Shown one piece after another: positions 42,692-53,941 of a stretch of DNA of 64,000 bases (position 1 is its first letter; each line of letters opens with the position of its first letter). The stretch is from Ypsolopha sequella (Eukaryota; Arthropoda; Insecta; Lepidoptera; Ypsolophidae), in NCBI GenBank assembly GCA_934047225.1, contig OW204012.1, positions 2,852,001-2,916,000 of the forward strand, written 5' to 3'. Both the position numbers and the translations under genes were made by a program. Under the pieces are notes generated by a model. That model did not search any database. It had not been told where the DNA came from and was given only the letters and a program-made list of their open reading frames with translations.

Positions 42692-42951
42692 CTGGAAACA
42701 GAACGGCAGACTACAGATTTCCATCTGCTACGATCCTGACACACCTCTATCGCATCTTCCACATCAATCAGTCCAGTCATACAAGTTCTTCTATTCCGGG
42801 TACTTTTGACATAGAATCCGGGGTAAAGGTGAAAATTAACTGTCACTTAATTCATATTTTAAATTTGATTTTTATTTAATTTTAATTGTGTAATATAAGA
42901 AATATTCTATTTAAATTTATACTTCAATTTATTTTAATTTTTTGAATACAA

Positions 42952-43170
42952 TTAATGAGCGTTTTTCTCATTGTTTTTTTTTCTTCGTTCTTAGGTTTCC
43001 TCCAGATGGCGCTGTCCATGTCACATGTCCATGTGTTTCGTAGCAATCAATGTCAAAGTTTGTTTGGAATCGGTGCAATTTTGTCTTTGATTCTGTTGCT
43101 AAAGAATACAACAGTGCCATCTAGGAATCTTATTTAACACTAAATTTAACATAAGGAAAAACGCTCATTG
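42952..43170. repeat. TTAA-type MITE, TGAGCGTTTTTC ends
   Basis: Left end TTAATGAGCGTTTTTC, right end GAAAAACGCTCATT; the right TTAA is degraded to TTGT. Related in its ends to 36881-37403. It lies upstream of the last Vps53 exon, in the intron. Confidence 0.6.
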
Positions 43171-43554
43171 TAACCGAATAATTTATAGTAGCTAAGATCT
43201 ATGTGTTTATAATTTTGTATAATCATTACTACTAGCAATGTAAGAGACGAGTAAAGGAAGCTAGTCCCCACCACCCAAGAAATCCTACTGTGGGGACTAG
43301 AGAACGACAATGTTAGTACCTACTACTATCAACTATATGTTTACTGAATATTTCTTTGTTTTTAATCTGTGAATAAATAAATTTGAATTTAAACCCGTTC
43401 CACAACCACCCGAGTGAAAACGAACAGCTTGAAGTGAAATAAAATAATAATAATTATTAGCCGTTTCATCTGGCTTCTTTAAACGTGTCTCCGCACATTA
43501 GTTCCGCCAATATCTTGTTTTAAGCGAAAAGACTCATAGGAAGCTTACAGTAGA

Positions 43555-43576
43555 TTGCCCCCCCCCCCCCCCCCCT
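43555..43576. repeat. poly(C) tract
   Basis: About 19 consecutive C on the + strand. Confidence 0.9.
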
Positions 43577-43798
43577 TAACTTGAATTTTCAAGCGTGAAA
43601 CTACAAACATAGAATATAGTACACTTCTCAGTTCTCAGTTTCCGGAAAAGCAACCAGAAGGTCAAGCTTGACACTTAAAAAAAAGTTTGTTTGACGCCAA
43701 GGTAGGCACTGCTTACCCTAGAGTGAACATTTTCATACAAACTCTTTTTTTCAAAGTGTTCTATAATTATAGAATTAAATGAGACTTGAGGATAATTC

Positions 43799-44054
43799 AT
43801 GATTTATATAAAAACGGCTCACTTCAATACGTGTTATGATCGGGAAAGCCGACCAGTTTCAGCAGATTTAGACTGCCTTCATCTGGGCGAGTAAAGACGT
43901 TTACGCGACGACGTTGAGTGACGTACGTGTGAGGCGTAACGTCGTCGCGTAAACGTCTTTACTCGCCCAGATGAAGGCAGTCTAAATCTGCTGAAACTGG
44001 TCGGCTTTCCCGATCATAACACGTATTGAGGTGAGCCGTTTTTATATAAATCAT
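43799..44054. repeat. near-perfect palindrome, 117-bp arms
   Basis: Left arm 43799-43915, right arm 43938-44054, loop of 22 bases. Arms include GCGAGTAAAGACGTTTACGC and its exact inverse and differ only by one or two small changes near GGCTCACTTCAATACG/CGTATTGAGGTGAGCC. TGTTCTATAATT occurs just outside on both sides. The outer part is shared with 7127-7215. Located in a Vps53 intron. Confidence 0.92.
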
Positions 44055-44367
44055 GTTCTATAATTTTTTTCATATTTGTTTTATTGTTAAACTTGACCTT
44101 CTGATTGCTTTTCCTAAAAAAAGTTGTATGCACGCCACTGACACTTCTACATCTATGAGTACAACAAAATAAATAAATATTTTTATACTTAGGTAACAGT
44201 AATGAATACCAAATGTAAATTCACTTTGACAGTCAAATTTTACATTTACCCGGGCGTTTAGGAACGCAACCTAAGTACATTATATAGGTTATTTTTACAT
44301 CTTTGTTTGACAATCATTATGTTTAAAGTGTTGTAATATGTAGTAGTTATTTCTAATTTGAGCTTCC

Positions 44368-44419
44368 ATCCATCCATCCATCCATCCATCCATCCATCCA
44401 TCCATCCATCCATCCATCT
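44368..44419. repeat. CATC microsatellite
   Basis: Thirteen consecutive CATC units; on the other strand it gives a MDGW-type repeat that is not a protein. Confidence 0.9.
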
Positions 44420-44657
44420 GTAGCGACACGTGTACGCACACATTTATAAACTGCAGTTTCAGCAAGCAGCTTCCAGTCACATCGACATACATCGATGTCA
44501 CGCCAATCGTCTCCCATCCCGTTTAGCATAAGGTTGCGCTCTATTGTACGATATTGTATTTACGTGTTTACGCAGAAGATAAAGTTTTCAGTGAATTAGA
44601 TTACGTGTTTTCAATCTACATCGACCCCTGCAAATAGAGAGAACCCTATCTGAACAC

Positions 44658-44832
44658 ATCCATCCATCCATCCATCCATCCATCCATCCATCCATTCATC
44701 AGCCCGTATTCGTCCACTGCTGGACATAGGCCTCCCCAATATTACGCCACTTTTGGCGGTCCTCAGTCATCCTCATCCAGCCGCCACCTGCAACGTCCTT
44801 CAGATCGTCAGTCCAGTTGGCACAATTTGAGC
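44658..44832 (-). repeat. RTE-like LINE 3' end
   Basis: On the minus strand the frame ends with WTDDLKDVAGGGW, RQKWRNIGEAYVQQWT and a stop, the RTE C-terminal signature, followed by GGAT repeats (CATC on the + strand, 44658-44692). Confidence 0.75.
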
Positions 44833-45004
44833 TTCCACCTAAAGAAAATATTGAAACGTATGCCTACTAAATTATATTCAAGTTTTTTTTTTGTATAAGT
44901 AATTTGAGCAATAGTGACGGGTTGACCTTCTCTTTGAGCTTGTGTTCGAGGTGGACTGTGATCTCGAGGCAGGAATCGTTCATTCACTCATTCATTTAAC
45001 TCAC

Positions 45005-45210
45005 CCAGCTCCGCGTCATGCACCAACATCTGTATGCAGTCACCGATCATCTTGTGGAACAGGTCTCGCTCGGGAGAGAGGTCTATTCTCTCAGCGAGTG
45101 ACGGGTTGATCTTCTCTTTGAGCTTGTGTTCGAGGTGGACGGTGGTCTCGAGACAGTATTCGGACGTCGTGATGATGCTTGTGATCTTGGAAATCTCTTG
45201 TTTCGTGAAT
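45005..45210 (-). CDS. Vps53: VPS53, internal exon
   Basis: 206 bp, minus strand, between a GTCATTCCAG acceptor and a CTGG/GTGAGT donor; enters in phase 2 and leaves in phase 1. It encodes the helical segment with SEYCLETTVHLEHKLKEK and CIQMLVHDAEL, matching the middle of the VPS53 C-terminal domain. A partial duplication of this exon sequence (GTGACGGGTTGACCTTCTC) lies just downstream at 44916-44975 in the intron, apparently a decayed exon copy. Confidence 0.93.
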
Positions 45211-45589
45211 CTGGAATGACAAATGAAAAAGAAATTCATGAAATTTGCGTTTCTAAGAAAGTGTCTAAGTTCTAAGTAAGAAAGTTGTGAATATATTTAC
45301 CAAGTCCTTAGATATGTTAGAAAAAATGTTGAGTCTTTCCCAAGGCTTGGTGAGCAACATTGTAAGGAAACCAGAAATAAGTATAAACTGGCTTTTCCAA
45401 AAATCAGACTCGCTAAGGTGAGTACCTCTTTCGTAGGACATGGTATAAGATTTTACAATAAACTTCCAAAGGAGGTCCCTTACTTTGTCAGAGAATAAGT
45501 TTAAACTGTATACTAAGCAGGGCCTATTGAAAAAGGCATATTATAAAATAAATGAATATTTGGATGATGGTGAAGCATGGTGTTACAGT

Positions 45590-47041
45590 CAGGGAGGCGG
45601 AAACCGGGTTTGAGAGTTAAGCCTATCATAGGATTAACACTTCATAGGGTATAACCCGCCATAAGCTTAAGCCTATTACATCAGGTTTGAAAGAAAAGCC
45701 TATCATAGTGTTAACCCAGGCATAAGGGTACCCTATCATAGGATTAAACAAGAGTTGAGATTAAGCGTATCATACGGTTATTCCTATTATAAGGTTACAC
45801 CAGGTTATTGGTGTTAAAGTCTCTCGGCTCTACATTTGAAAAATGCCGCCGCGGCGCGGGCGCGTGCCGTCAAAGGGCGCCGCTGAGTTCAAAGATTGCC
45901 GACCGACACCTGCGTGCGGATAAGGTTGCCAGATCGGGAAATCAAAATATCTGAAGAAAATTTTAATACGTCGGAGTTTTGGGGTTTTTGTCTGGAGAAA
46001 TTAATATTATAAATTTAAAAAATATTTTAGTGGTATTATCTTATCTGTATGAATACAATACCTATATATTATATCATAGTATGTGCTCATAGTCCATAAA
46101 TATGGATTCTTTAGGAATATAATGGTAGAGCTTAAAATAAAAAAATCAATCACAATTCGGTCTAATTATTAACTCAGCTTTAATTGGATCAAAGGCCATA
46201 CGATTCCTTTCTTTACTATACATTAAAATTTAACGGGTAGGAATTTCACAGTAAGTATTGACAACACAAACAATAAATATGAATATATTATTAGAGATAA
46301 AATAATGCTAAATCTAGGGTAAATTTAACCCAAGATTGTGGTAAAGTGAAAATGAAACCTGACAACACTGGCCACATAAGTTTTCATTGCGTCGTCGGTC
46401 GCTGCGTTACTGTCTTAAAGATTATCTAAGCAACTCCCAACTCAATCTTGTTTAGTCAAAGTCACGTGAACACGATACAAAGATTTATAAGTCAAAGTTC
46501 ACGGAGAAAGTGAATTTCTTCAAAAACAAATTCGAATTAACTCGATTGCTTTGCTACACTCACACATAAACAAAAGTCTTGACGTTTGCTATACTTATCA
46601 AATAAATTAGAATGCTAAGTACAAAACAATAAGGTACATAATTACGTAACCTAAATAAGCGTGTCGGCATCGCTCAAACGATTTGACACGTGCTGGCAGT
46701 CCTGGATTGACCTACAATCTATTTTGAATCTTAAATATATACGGAGAAAGGCGAAAGTGTTGAACTTGACGTGGGGCGGCTTTTCTTTTATGTAATGCCG
46801 ACTAAAAGTATTCTAGGATAACACTTTCAAATAGTTTGCGGTTACATTAAGCGCATGGAAAGGTATTGATAGGGTATAGGGTTATTCTATCGATTAACCT
46901 CAAAGAAACTGTAATAATAAAACCCCAATTTGAATAAGGTTTGCTTACCGCTTACTGATAGGCGTATACTTAGCATAGGGTTTAATGCAAAACCCGTAGT
47001 AAAACGTACTACGTATGATAGGATAACAAAAATGCTCCCTG
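45590..47041. mobile_element. non-autonomous hAT-like element, 1,452 bp
   Basis: Ends CAGGGAG and CTCCCTG, flanked by an exact 8-bp duplication GTTACAGT (45582-45589 and 47042-47049), the hAT hallmark. The insertion point is confirmed by the uninterrupted LINE copy at 4730-4745. Both end regions carry many CCTATCATAGGATTAA-like motifs in both orientations, resembling subterminal transposase-binding repeats. No transposase ORF was seen; the centre has a GC-rich patch at 45840-45930. Confidence 0.88.
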
Positions 47042-47069
47042 GTTACAGTGATAATGATAGTAAGTTATA

Positions 47070-47175
47070 CCTGATACCTGGGTCCCACCGGACAAGTTTG
47101 ACTTAGTGTGGGATCCGCTGTTATTTATACTTAACACTATGTAGTATTTATTAAGAAAAAAGAAAAAAAAAAAAA
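47070..47175 (+). mobile_element. short poly(A)-tailed retroinsert
   Basis: Flanked by AAGTTATA (47062-47069 and 47176-47183) and ending in an A-rich tail, so it was probably inserted by target-primed reverse transcription. It starts CCTGATACCTGGGTCCCACC. It is absent from the other LINE copy. Source element unknown. Confidence 0.7.
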
Positions 47176-47390
47176 AAGTTATAATTTAATTAATTAGTAT
47201 AATTTCCTAACTTATGATTCCTCTAAGGTGTAAACATTAATTGATTACAGACTGTAAAAGGAAAAAGACTATATGAGACAGGTAGACAAAGATATATATG
47301 TTTTTCTTTTTTTCATTATCCTGAATTCCTGCTGTCTTATATTTTCTCATCCCTTGGTTAAAGTAGATATAAGTCATATATTTTATATAG

Positions 47391-47500
47391 TTGACGGTGA
47401 ATGCCTGATGATGTCGTAAAACGACGAAACCGGTAGCAACTTAAAAAGTAATTAAACATTGTTATATTTGTGGAACCGAGTACCAAGAAGCTTTATTTAA
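47391..47500 (+). ncRNA. hammerhead-like ribozyme motif in a small insert
   Basis: 47405-47411 reads CTGATGA, followed by T, a 5-bp stem GTCGT/ACGAC closed by AAA (47413-47425), then GAAAC and CCGG. This is the hammerhead core order (CUGANGA, stem II, GAAA, stem III). There is one extra T before stem II and stem III would be only CC/GG, so activity is doubtful. Hammerheads of this kind are known in terminal repeats of Penelope-like elements. The 110-bp insert is absent from the LINE copy at 4970. Confidence 0.45.
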
Positions 47501-48083
47501 TATATATTTTATAGTATAAGTTTTATGTTGAAAAAAAAGACATGATCTTGCTAAGTTTCTTACCCTTCTTCTTAGCAAGACTAATCGAATGGGCGGAGGT
47601 AGGCATGTATTTATATATGTAACCTATTACTATGTAGTATATATGATGGGATATGGTCGGCCGCCTGGATTCGTGCTGGGGGCTCGGTTGGTGATCATTG
47701 AACCTTGTTCCTGGTCCCTGGCCGGGTCTCCGGTATGGGTTCGGGCGGCTGATTGGATTTTACCTTGTATAATATATATTTTACCTCTCATTTTAATCGT
47801 AAATATATTGCTAAATAAATTAAATAAACCTTTAATTTAGTTCATGTACATTTATTATTTTATTACATATATTTTCTTTATTAGATTAATTTTGACGTGT
47901 AAAAAGTGTATATATCTATACCTGCTTTGCAAAATAAACTATTTGAATTTGAATTTGTCAATCGGAAATAGTGCCAGACTCAAAAAGGCAAAAGGTTGAA
48001 GATTGGTTCGTACAGTGGAGATCTCTTCAAGCTAAACACTATATGATGCATAACTACCCCCCATCATGAGTGGGCGTGGTCAC

Positions 48084-48231
48084 CTGTTCGCCTGTTCGTC
48101 CCTGAGCAGGCCCTGCAGGTTGCCGACCAGCGAGTTGACACCCGCGGGGCCCGTGCCGCTCCGCGGCAATCCCACCGACAGCACGTCGCGGCAATACTGA
48201 GACAAGTGCTTTTGGAATACGCCGCACAGTT
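48084..48231 (-). CDS. Vps53: VPS53, internal exon
   Basis: 148 bp, minus strand, between a CTTTTTTCAG acceptor and an ACAG/GTGACC donor; phase 1 in, phase 2 out. It encodes GVFQKHLSQYCRDVL, aligned with the FQKYLREYAWKIL segment of vertebrate VPS53, then a variable Gly/Pro-rich stretch and NSLVGNLQGLLRDEQ. Neighbouring phases fit. GC-rich compared with its introns, as are the other coding exons of this gene. Confidence 0.9.
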
Positions 48232-48445
48232 CTGAAAAAAGGAAAGAAAATTTGTGTTTTTGTAAAGTTTCAATTATTGACAATTTAAGGACAGCCATCA
48301 CGCGCAAAACTCCATACAAATGCAAACACAAAATTGTGAGGTGTGTATGGAACATTTTTATTATATTTTAGGCTGAATCCATTGACATTATCTAGATATA
48401 CATATACCGCATTAGACCTCAAAATTAGAAAATTTCAAGCATATC

Positions 48446-48865
48446 TTAAGAGGCTTTGCGAATTTTATTTTTGTCACTGTCACTCCAAGCGAAAAATCGC
48501 GCAGTGTGAGAGGGGCGGATACAGAGCAAAAGGGAAAAAAGTTTTATATTGGTTTTATAAAAAGATTAAAATAGCTAGCAAAATTTCAAATATCAAATCT
48601 CTAGATATTGTTGAAACACACCTAATAAAATATGTTTGAGTTCTGTATATGGTTCCTATTCGTCAAACGAGGAGAAAAAGTGTGTTTGAAGACCTCATTT
48701 CAACAATTATTTCTATCGAGGAAAATTTATCCAAACATGATTTTCAATTTCAAAACCCTAGATTATATAGTCAAAATGCATATACCAGAAATTAAAATTA
48801 AAATTTTCCGTGTATTTCATGAAATACACAGAAAAGAAACATCCGTATTTTTTTCGCATAACGCC
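48446..48865 (+). repeat. TTAA-flanked MITE, GAGGC family, copy 2, left part
   Basis: Starts TTAAGAGGC and runs to CGCATAACGCC at 48865. The errantivirus-like element is inserted here; CGCCTTAA resumes at 55061 after the second LTR, completing the MITE end and its TTAA. Confidence 0.7.
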
Positions 48866-49029
48866 AGTTACGAAAGCGTACATACCGCTACGGTCATCCT
48901 AGTTATAAGTATCAATTAAGATTAAGTTTCAATGTTTGTTTATGAAATAATAAAGTCAGTCTCTGTTAGATCGCCATAGCGAACACATGTCTTTTAAAAA
49001 ACCCTTCTGTCCAATCCTCAAAGTTAACT
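48866..49029 (+). repeat. errantivirus-like 5' LTR
   Basis: 164 bp; contains AATAATAAAG, a likely polyadenylation signal. As read, identical to 54897-55060. Confidence 0.92.
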
Positions 49030-49381
49030 GGCGCAGCCGTTTGGAACATTGTAATTTCGGAAAATCCTGAAAATCGGTTTTTCACGAAAGTGAGTTTCAA
49101 CTCTTTGTACAAAGAACTCTCTAAGCTTTCACAAGTATAAACTCTACTGTGACGATAGTGGTGGAAAAGGACAGTGCGGAAAAAGGTGCAAAAATTGGAA
49201 GCTGTGGTGCCCTACGGACTCTCCTAACATCGGAAAAACAACTTATCACGCTTGTGGGGTAAGCATAAAACTCTGATTACTCCCAAGTCCTACATTTATA
49301 TCTCCTTTAGTTTATTTTATATTTCCTATATTTATCTATAAATAACATTTGTGTAAGTGTGTTACTAGTACCAAAAGAAAA

Positions 49382-50275
49382 ATGACGGACAATAAAAAGC
49401 CTGTAATTGGTTATAGTGACCTCACAATCTTATTGCCGTCCTACGATGGGAATAAGAAAACCCTACAATTTTATATAAAATCGGTGGAAAATGTTCTCAA
49501 AATTATCGAAAATAAAGAGGATCCGAGTATTGCATGTTTAATTACGAATAAACTCACAGGAAAAGCTATCGAAGCTTTATCGGAAAATACAAATTTTACA
49601 TCGTGGTCAGAAATTAAAGAAATCTTAAACAATAGGTTCGGTGAGCATCGAGATGAGATTCAGGTGGTGCTAGAACTGATGCGAATTTATAAAGGTAGAT
49701 TGGAGCTAGATGCATTTGCGGAGAAAATTCGAGAATGCACCTACACTCTAATAAATTTAGATAGATCCAAACAGGACTACTACGATGAACTAGCATCAAA
49801 CATTTTTCTAGATCAGCTAGACCCATTACTTTCGCTAAGCGTTCGGACACAAAAACCAACTTGCTTAGAAAAGGTAATTTCATTGGCTAAACAAGAAGAC
49901 ATAAGGCTGAAAAATAGACGTAGAATGGATCAGTACAACGTTAGGCCGAATCAATCAACAATATCGCAACCTCATCAAAACAAATACAGTAGCGACCCTT
50001 CTAGGCAACTCGCGAATACCTCTGCAACCCCATTTAAATCACAATACACACCCCAATATAAACAAAATGTGCCCTTTAACAAACAACCGATTAAGCAAGA
50101 AAAAGCCCCGTATAAACCCATTCATTACCAGGAAGTCGTGTCAAACGAAACAGAAAGTGCCGAATTCACATCGTACATAAATAATGTACCTACAAACTCA
50201 GACACCATAACAGAGTCGCCTTCTTACGAATATGACCCTTTTTGTCAGGAACAAAACCCCGACAGGCGAACATAG
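49382..50275 (+). CDS. gag: errantivirus-like Gag, 297 aa
   Basis: The capsid-type structural protein of the element. The first ATG in frame is at 49382; the frame is open to 50275. The N-terminal two thirds are helical and match gypsy-type Gag in pattern (FYIKSVENVLKII, NNRFGEHRDE, LDAFAEKIRECTYTLIN); the C-terminal third is Gln/Asn/Pro-rich without a zinc knuckle, as in other errantiviruses. It overlaps pol by about 34 bases with pol in the -1 frame, the arrangement used for programmed -1 frameshifting. No lesion seen in this gene. Confidence 0.85.
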   Translation: MTDNKKPVIGYSDLTILLPSYDGNKKTLQFYIKSVENVLKIIENKEDPSIACLITNKLTGKAIEALSENTNFTSWSEIKEILNNRFGEHRDEIQVVLELMRIYKGRLELDAFAEKIRECTYTLINLDRSKQDYYDELASNIFLDQLDPLLSLSVRTQKPTCLEKVISLAKQEDIRLKNRRRMDQYNVRPNQSTISQPHQNKYSSDPSRQLANTSATPFKSQYTPQYKQNVPFNKQPIKQEKAPYKPIHYQEVVSNETESAEFTSYINNVPTNSDTITESPSYEYDPFCQEQNPDRRT

Positions 50276-53200
50276 TGTTTATAAACACGCATAGTAATAA
50301 CAATCAGTTAACTGTTTACATTAATGAATTAGGCGGTCGCTTTTTGTTGGACACCGGAGCCTCTCAATCCCTGATAAGCCCAGACGTTGTTATGGAGTTC
50401 CAACTACAACAAAAGTTAGAATACGAACCACACATCATAAAGACCGCTCATGGTACTACACGACACAATGAAATTGTTTATTTAACACTGCCACAGATTT
50501 TCAAGTGTAATAATACATTCAAGTTCCTTGTGTTTGACTTTGATTCTAGCTTCAAAGGACTTATAGGTAACGACATTTTGATTTCACTAGGTAGCCAAAT
50601 AGACATGAAAAAAATGACTTTAACAACGGACTCGACCCAAATTCCAATAAGAAAAGACTTTAAATCTCAATTAACTATTGAGCCGAAATGTGAAAAGGTA
50701 GTAACACTATTTTGTAATGAAAAAGAAGGAGACTTTCTTTTGAAAAGCAATATGGAAAATGGCTTATTATTTCCCGACTCTTTAGTTTCGGTAAAAAATG
50801 GAATCTTTATAACAACAGTACTAAACGCTAGCGAAAAAAAATTAAAACTGAATAAATTTTACCGTTTTAGAATGGAACCGTATTATCAACCCCAAAACTC
50901 ACAGTATATCAACGCGTTAAATATGGATGACCAACAAGACTTAGACGAAGAACTAGTTGACAACCTAAATAGACTTAGGACAGGACACATGAACGAAGAA
51001 GAAGAAAGAGAGATAAAAAAGCTTTGCTACAATTTTAGAGACATATTTTACTCGGACAAGTTACCGTTGACCTTTACACATGCTGTTAAACACAGCCTTA
51101 GATTATCAGATGACACTCCCATATTTGTAAGAAGTTACAGACAAGAACCTATACTAAAAGAAGAAATAGACAAACAGGTTAATAACCTACTAAGTCAAAA
51201 TATTATTCGTGAAAGCATTTCCCCGTGGTCAGCACCCGTGCACATTGTCCCAAAGAAAGCTGACGCATCCGGCAAAGTAAAATGGCGCCTTGTAATTGAC
51301 TACCGACGTCTCAATGACAAAACGATTGAAGATAAGTATCCTATACCTAATATAAACGACATATTAGACAAATTAGGACGTGCACAGTATTTTACGACTT
51401 TAGACCTGGCCTCCGGATATCACCAAGTTGAGATGAACCCAACTGACATTGAAAAGACAGCATTTACAGTTGATCGAAGACATTATGAGTTTACTAGAAT
51501 GCCCTTTGGCCTAAAAAACTCACCAAGCACATTTCAGCGCCTGATGGATTCAGTCCTACGTGGCCTAACTAATACACTGACCTATTTAGATGACGTAATC
51601 ATTTACTCGACGTCCCTACAAGAGCACATTGACAAAGTGACACAAGTTTTTAACAGACTAAAAGATAATAATCTCAAAATTCAATTGGATAAGTCGGAGT
51701 TCTTACAAAAGGAGGTAAACTTTCTTGGACATGTCTTAACAGACGAAGGTAAAGTAAAGTAAGGATAAAGTAAAAGCAGTAAGAAATTTCCCACTTCCAC
51801 AGACGCAGAAGGATATAAAATCCTTCCTAGGACTAGCAGGCTATTATAGAAAATTCATACCTGAATTCGCAAAAATTACTAAACCTCTGACACAATGCCT
51901 TAAAAAGAATGCGAAAGTCATTCACTCTCCACAATTTATAGAGTCATTCGAAAAATGTAAGGACATACTTACCAATGCCCCTGTTCTTCAGTACCCCGAC
52001 TTTAACAAACCATTCATATTAACGACAGATGCCTCAGATTTTGCAGTTGGCGCCGTGCTATCACAAGGTATTGTAGGATCAGATAGACCGGTCGCTTACG
52101 CATCAAGAACGTTATCAGAAACCGAACAAAGATACTCAACAACAGAAAAAGAACTATTAGCGATTATGTGGGCCATAAAATACTTTAGGCCTTACCTTTA
52201 CGGACGCAGATTCACGATATATACTGACCATAAACCCATTACTTGGCTAAAAACAATTGATTCCCCAAATTCCAAATTAATAAGATGGCGTCTAAGCCTA
52301 GCTACTTATGACTATGTTGTTGAACACAAACCAGGCAAAATAAATACCAACGCCGACGCACTATCGAGAGTAAAAATCAATGCATTAGATACAGAGCCAA
52401 CTCCAACATCTTCAATAGAACCACAGCCTAGTAGAAACAAGGATGACGATATATTAGATATAGACATGAGAACTTTACTTGACGTACCGATTACCCCCGA
52501 AAATAGTGAAATTACAGACGAAGTAATTGAAACCGCAATGGATAACATACCCACTAGTTTAGAAGCTATTGATCGCCAAATTAAACAGTTTCATATTAGA
52601 AAATCTCCCGGAGACAAATATAGAGTAGACGATAGATCCAAAGGCAGAAATACGATAAAAGACGTCTTCATACCAATAAACGATACTGAAAATCAAGTAA
52701 TTCAATTCCTGAAAGAGCATACGATTCCAGCTCGAATATTTTATTGTTTCTTCCACTGTGAGGAACTCTATCCTATATTCAGTAAAGTATACAAATCAAC
52801 ATTTGACGATCGTGGGCCCAAATTAATACGGTGCTTAACAAGAGTGACAGTAATTGAAAATGTAACCGAACAAAATGATCTTATTAGAAAGTATCATGAA
52901 GGCAAAACCATACATAGAGGTATTCAGGAAACATATAAGCATCTCCATATAAATTATCATTGGACCAACATGTTACTTAGTATACAGAAGTTTATCAACC
53001 AGTGTGATAAATGTCTTAAAAGTAAATACGAAAGAAACCCCCTCAAACTACCCCTTTCTGTGACAGATACCCCACATAAGCCAATGGAACACCTTTTTAT
53101 GGACCTGTACGCGATTGGTGGAACTACATTCCTGACAATAATAGATAACTTCTCAAAATATGCACAAGCTATCCCTTTATCTGCTGCCACTAGTATTCAT

Positions 53201-53941
53201 ATTGCTGAAGCCCTATTACAGTTATTTTCAACTTTAGGAGCACCCTGCAAAATTACGACGGACTCCGATTCTAAGTTTGAAAATGATGTGATAACGGAAA
53301 TTTGCGCTATGCATAACATTAAGATCCACTTTACGACCCCGTATAATCCAAACTCAAACTCTCCAGTCGAAAGGCTACATTCCACACTAGCAGAAATGAT
53401 AAGAATTCAACGAATAACAGACAAAGATGAACCGGCAAATTTAATGAGATATGCGATAATAGCGTACAACAACACAATACATTCGACGACAGGCTTTACA
53501 CCCTTCGAACTACTGTTAGGGCATACAAGCACTAGAAACCCATTAGAATTACACTTCCCCGGTGAATTCTACCAGGAATATGTAATAAAACATAGACAAA
53601 TAATGAATAACGTTCAGAAATTAGTGAATTCAAAAGTAGCAAACGAGAAACAAAATACCATTAATAGATTAAATACAGATGCAGAAACGGCATACTTCAA
53701 GGTAGGTGACAAAGTCTACAAACAAGTAGCAAAAACAGCCAGGAGTAATAAATTAGAGCCCAAATTTATAGGACCATATACAATAGTTAGAATTCATCCT
53801 GAGCAAATTGCAGAAATTGTCGGAAAACACGTAAACGCAAAAACAATAAGAGTACACTTCCGATTATTAAGGCGTCCCACTAATGTTTCAGGAGCGCCAT
53901 CGTCTTCGTCGCAGCCTTCTGGCTCGCCGCAGACTCCATAA
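50242..53941 (+). pseudogene. pol: errantivirus-like pol, one frameshift
   Basis: Polyprotein with, in order: aspartic protease (LLDTGAS near 50345), reverse transcriptase (active-site YLDD at 51583-51594), RNase H (TDASDFAVGAVL near 52030, TDHKPITWL near 52225), and integrase (HHCC zinc region about 52930-53015, then the DDE core from about 53100 and a C-terminal part ending at 53941). The first frame stops at 51762; the rest continues in the +1 frame from about 51764. The break sits in a short AAAGTA duplication (51749-51774), suggesting replication slippage. Without it the gene would be complete, so the lesion is recent. As it stands it gives no full enzyme set. Confidence 0.88.

Larger units (their letters stand above)
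45285..47955 (+). mobile_element. CR1/jockey-like LINE, copy 2, with three insertions
   Basis: Same family as 3990-5410. It begins inside the RT C-terminal region (GAATATATTTACCAAG) and ends with the same TTTGAA tail. It is interrupted by a hAT-like element (45590-47041), a 106-bp poly(A)-tailed insert (47070-47175) and a 110-bp insert with a hammerhead-like motif (47391-47500). It is antisense to Vps53, within an intron. Confidence 0.85.

Noticed and set aside
44258..44501. Minus-strand ORFs with a MDGW repeat
   Set aside because: Translation of the CATC microsatellite.
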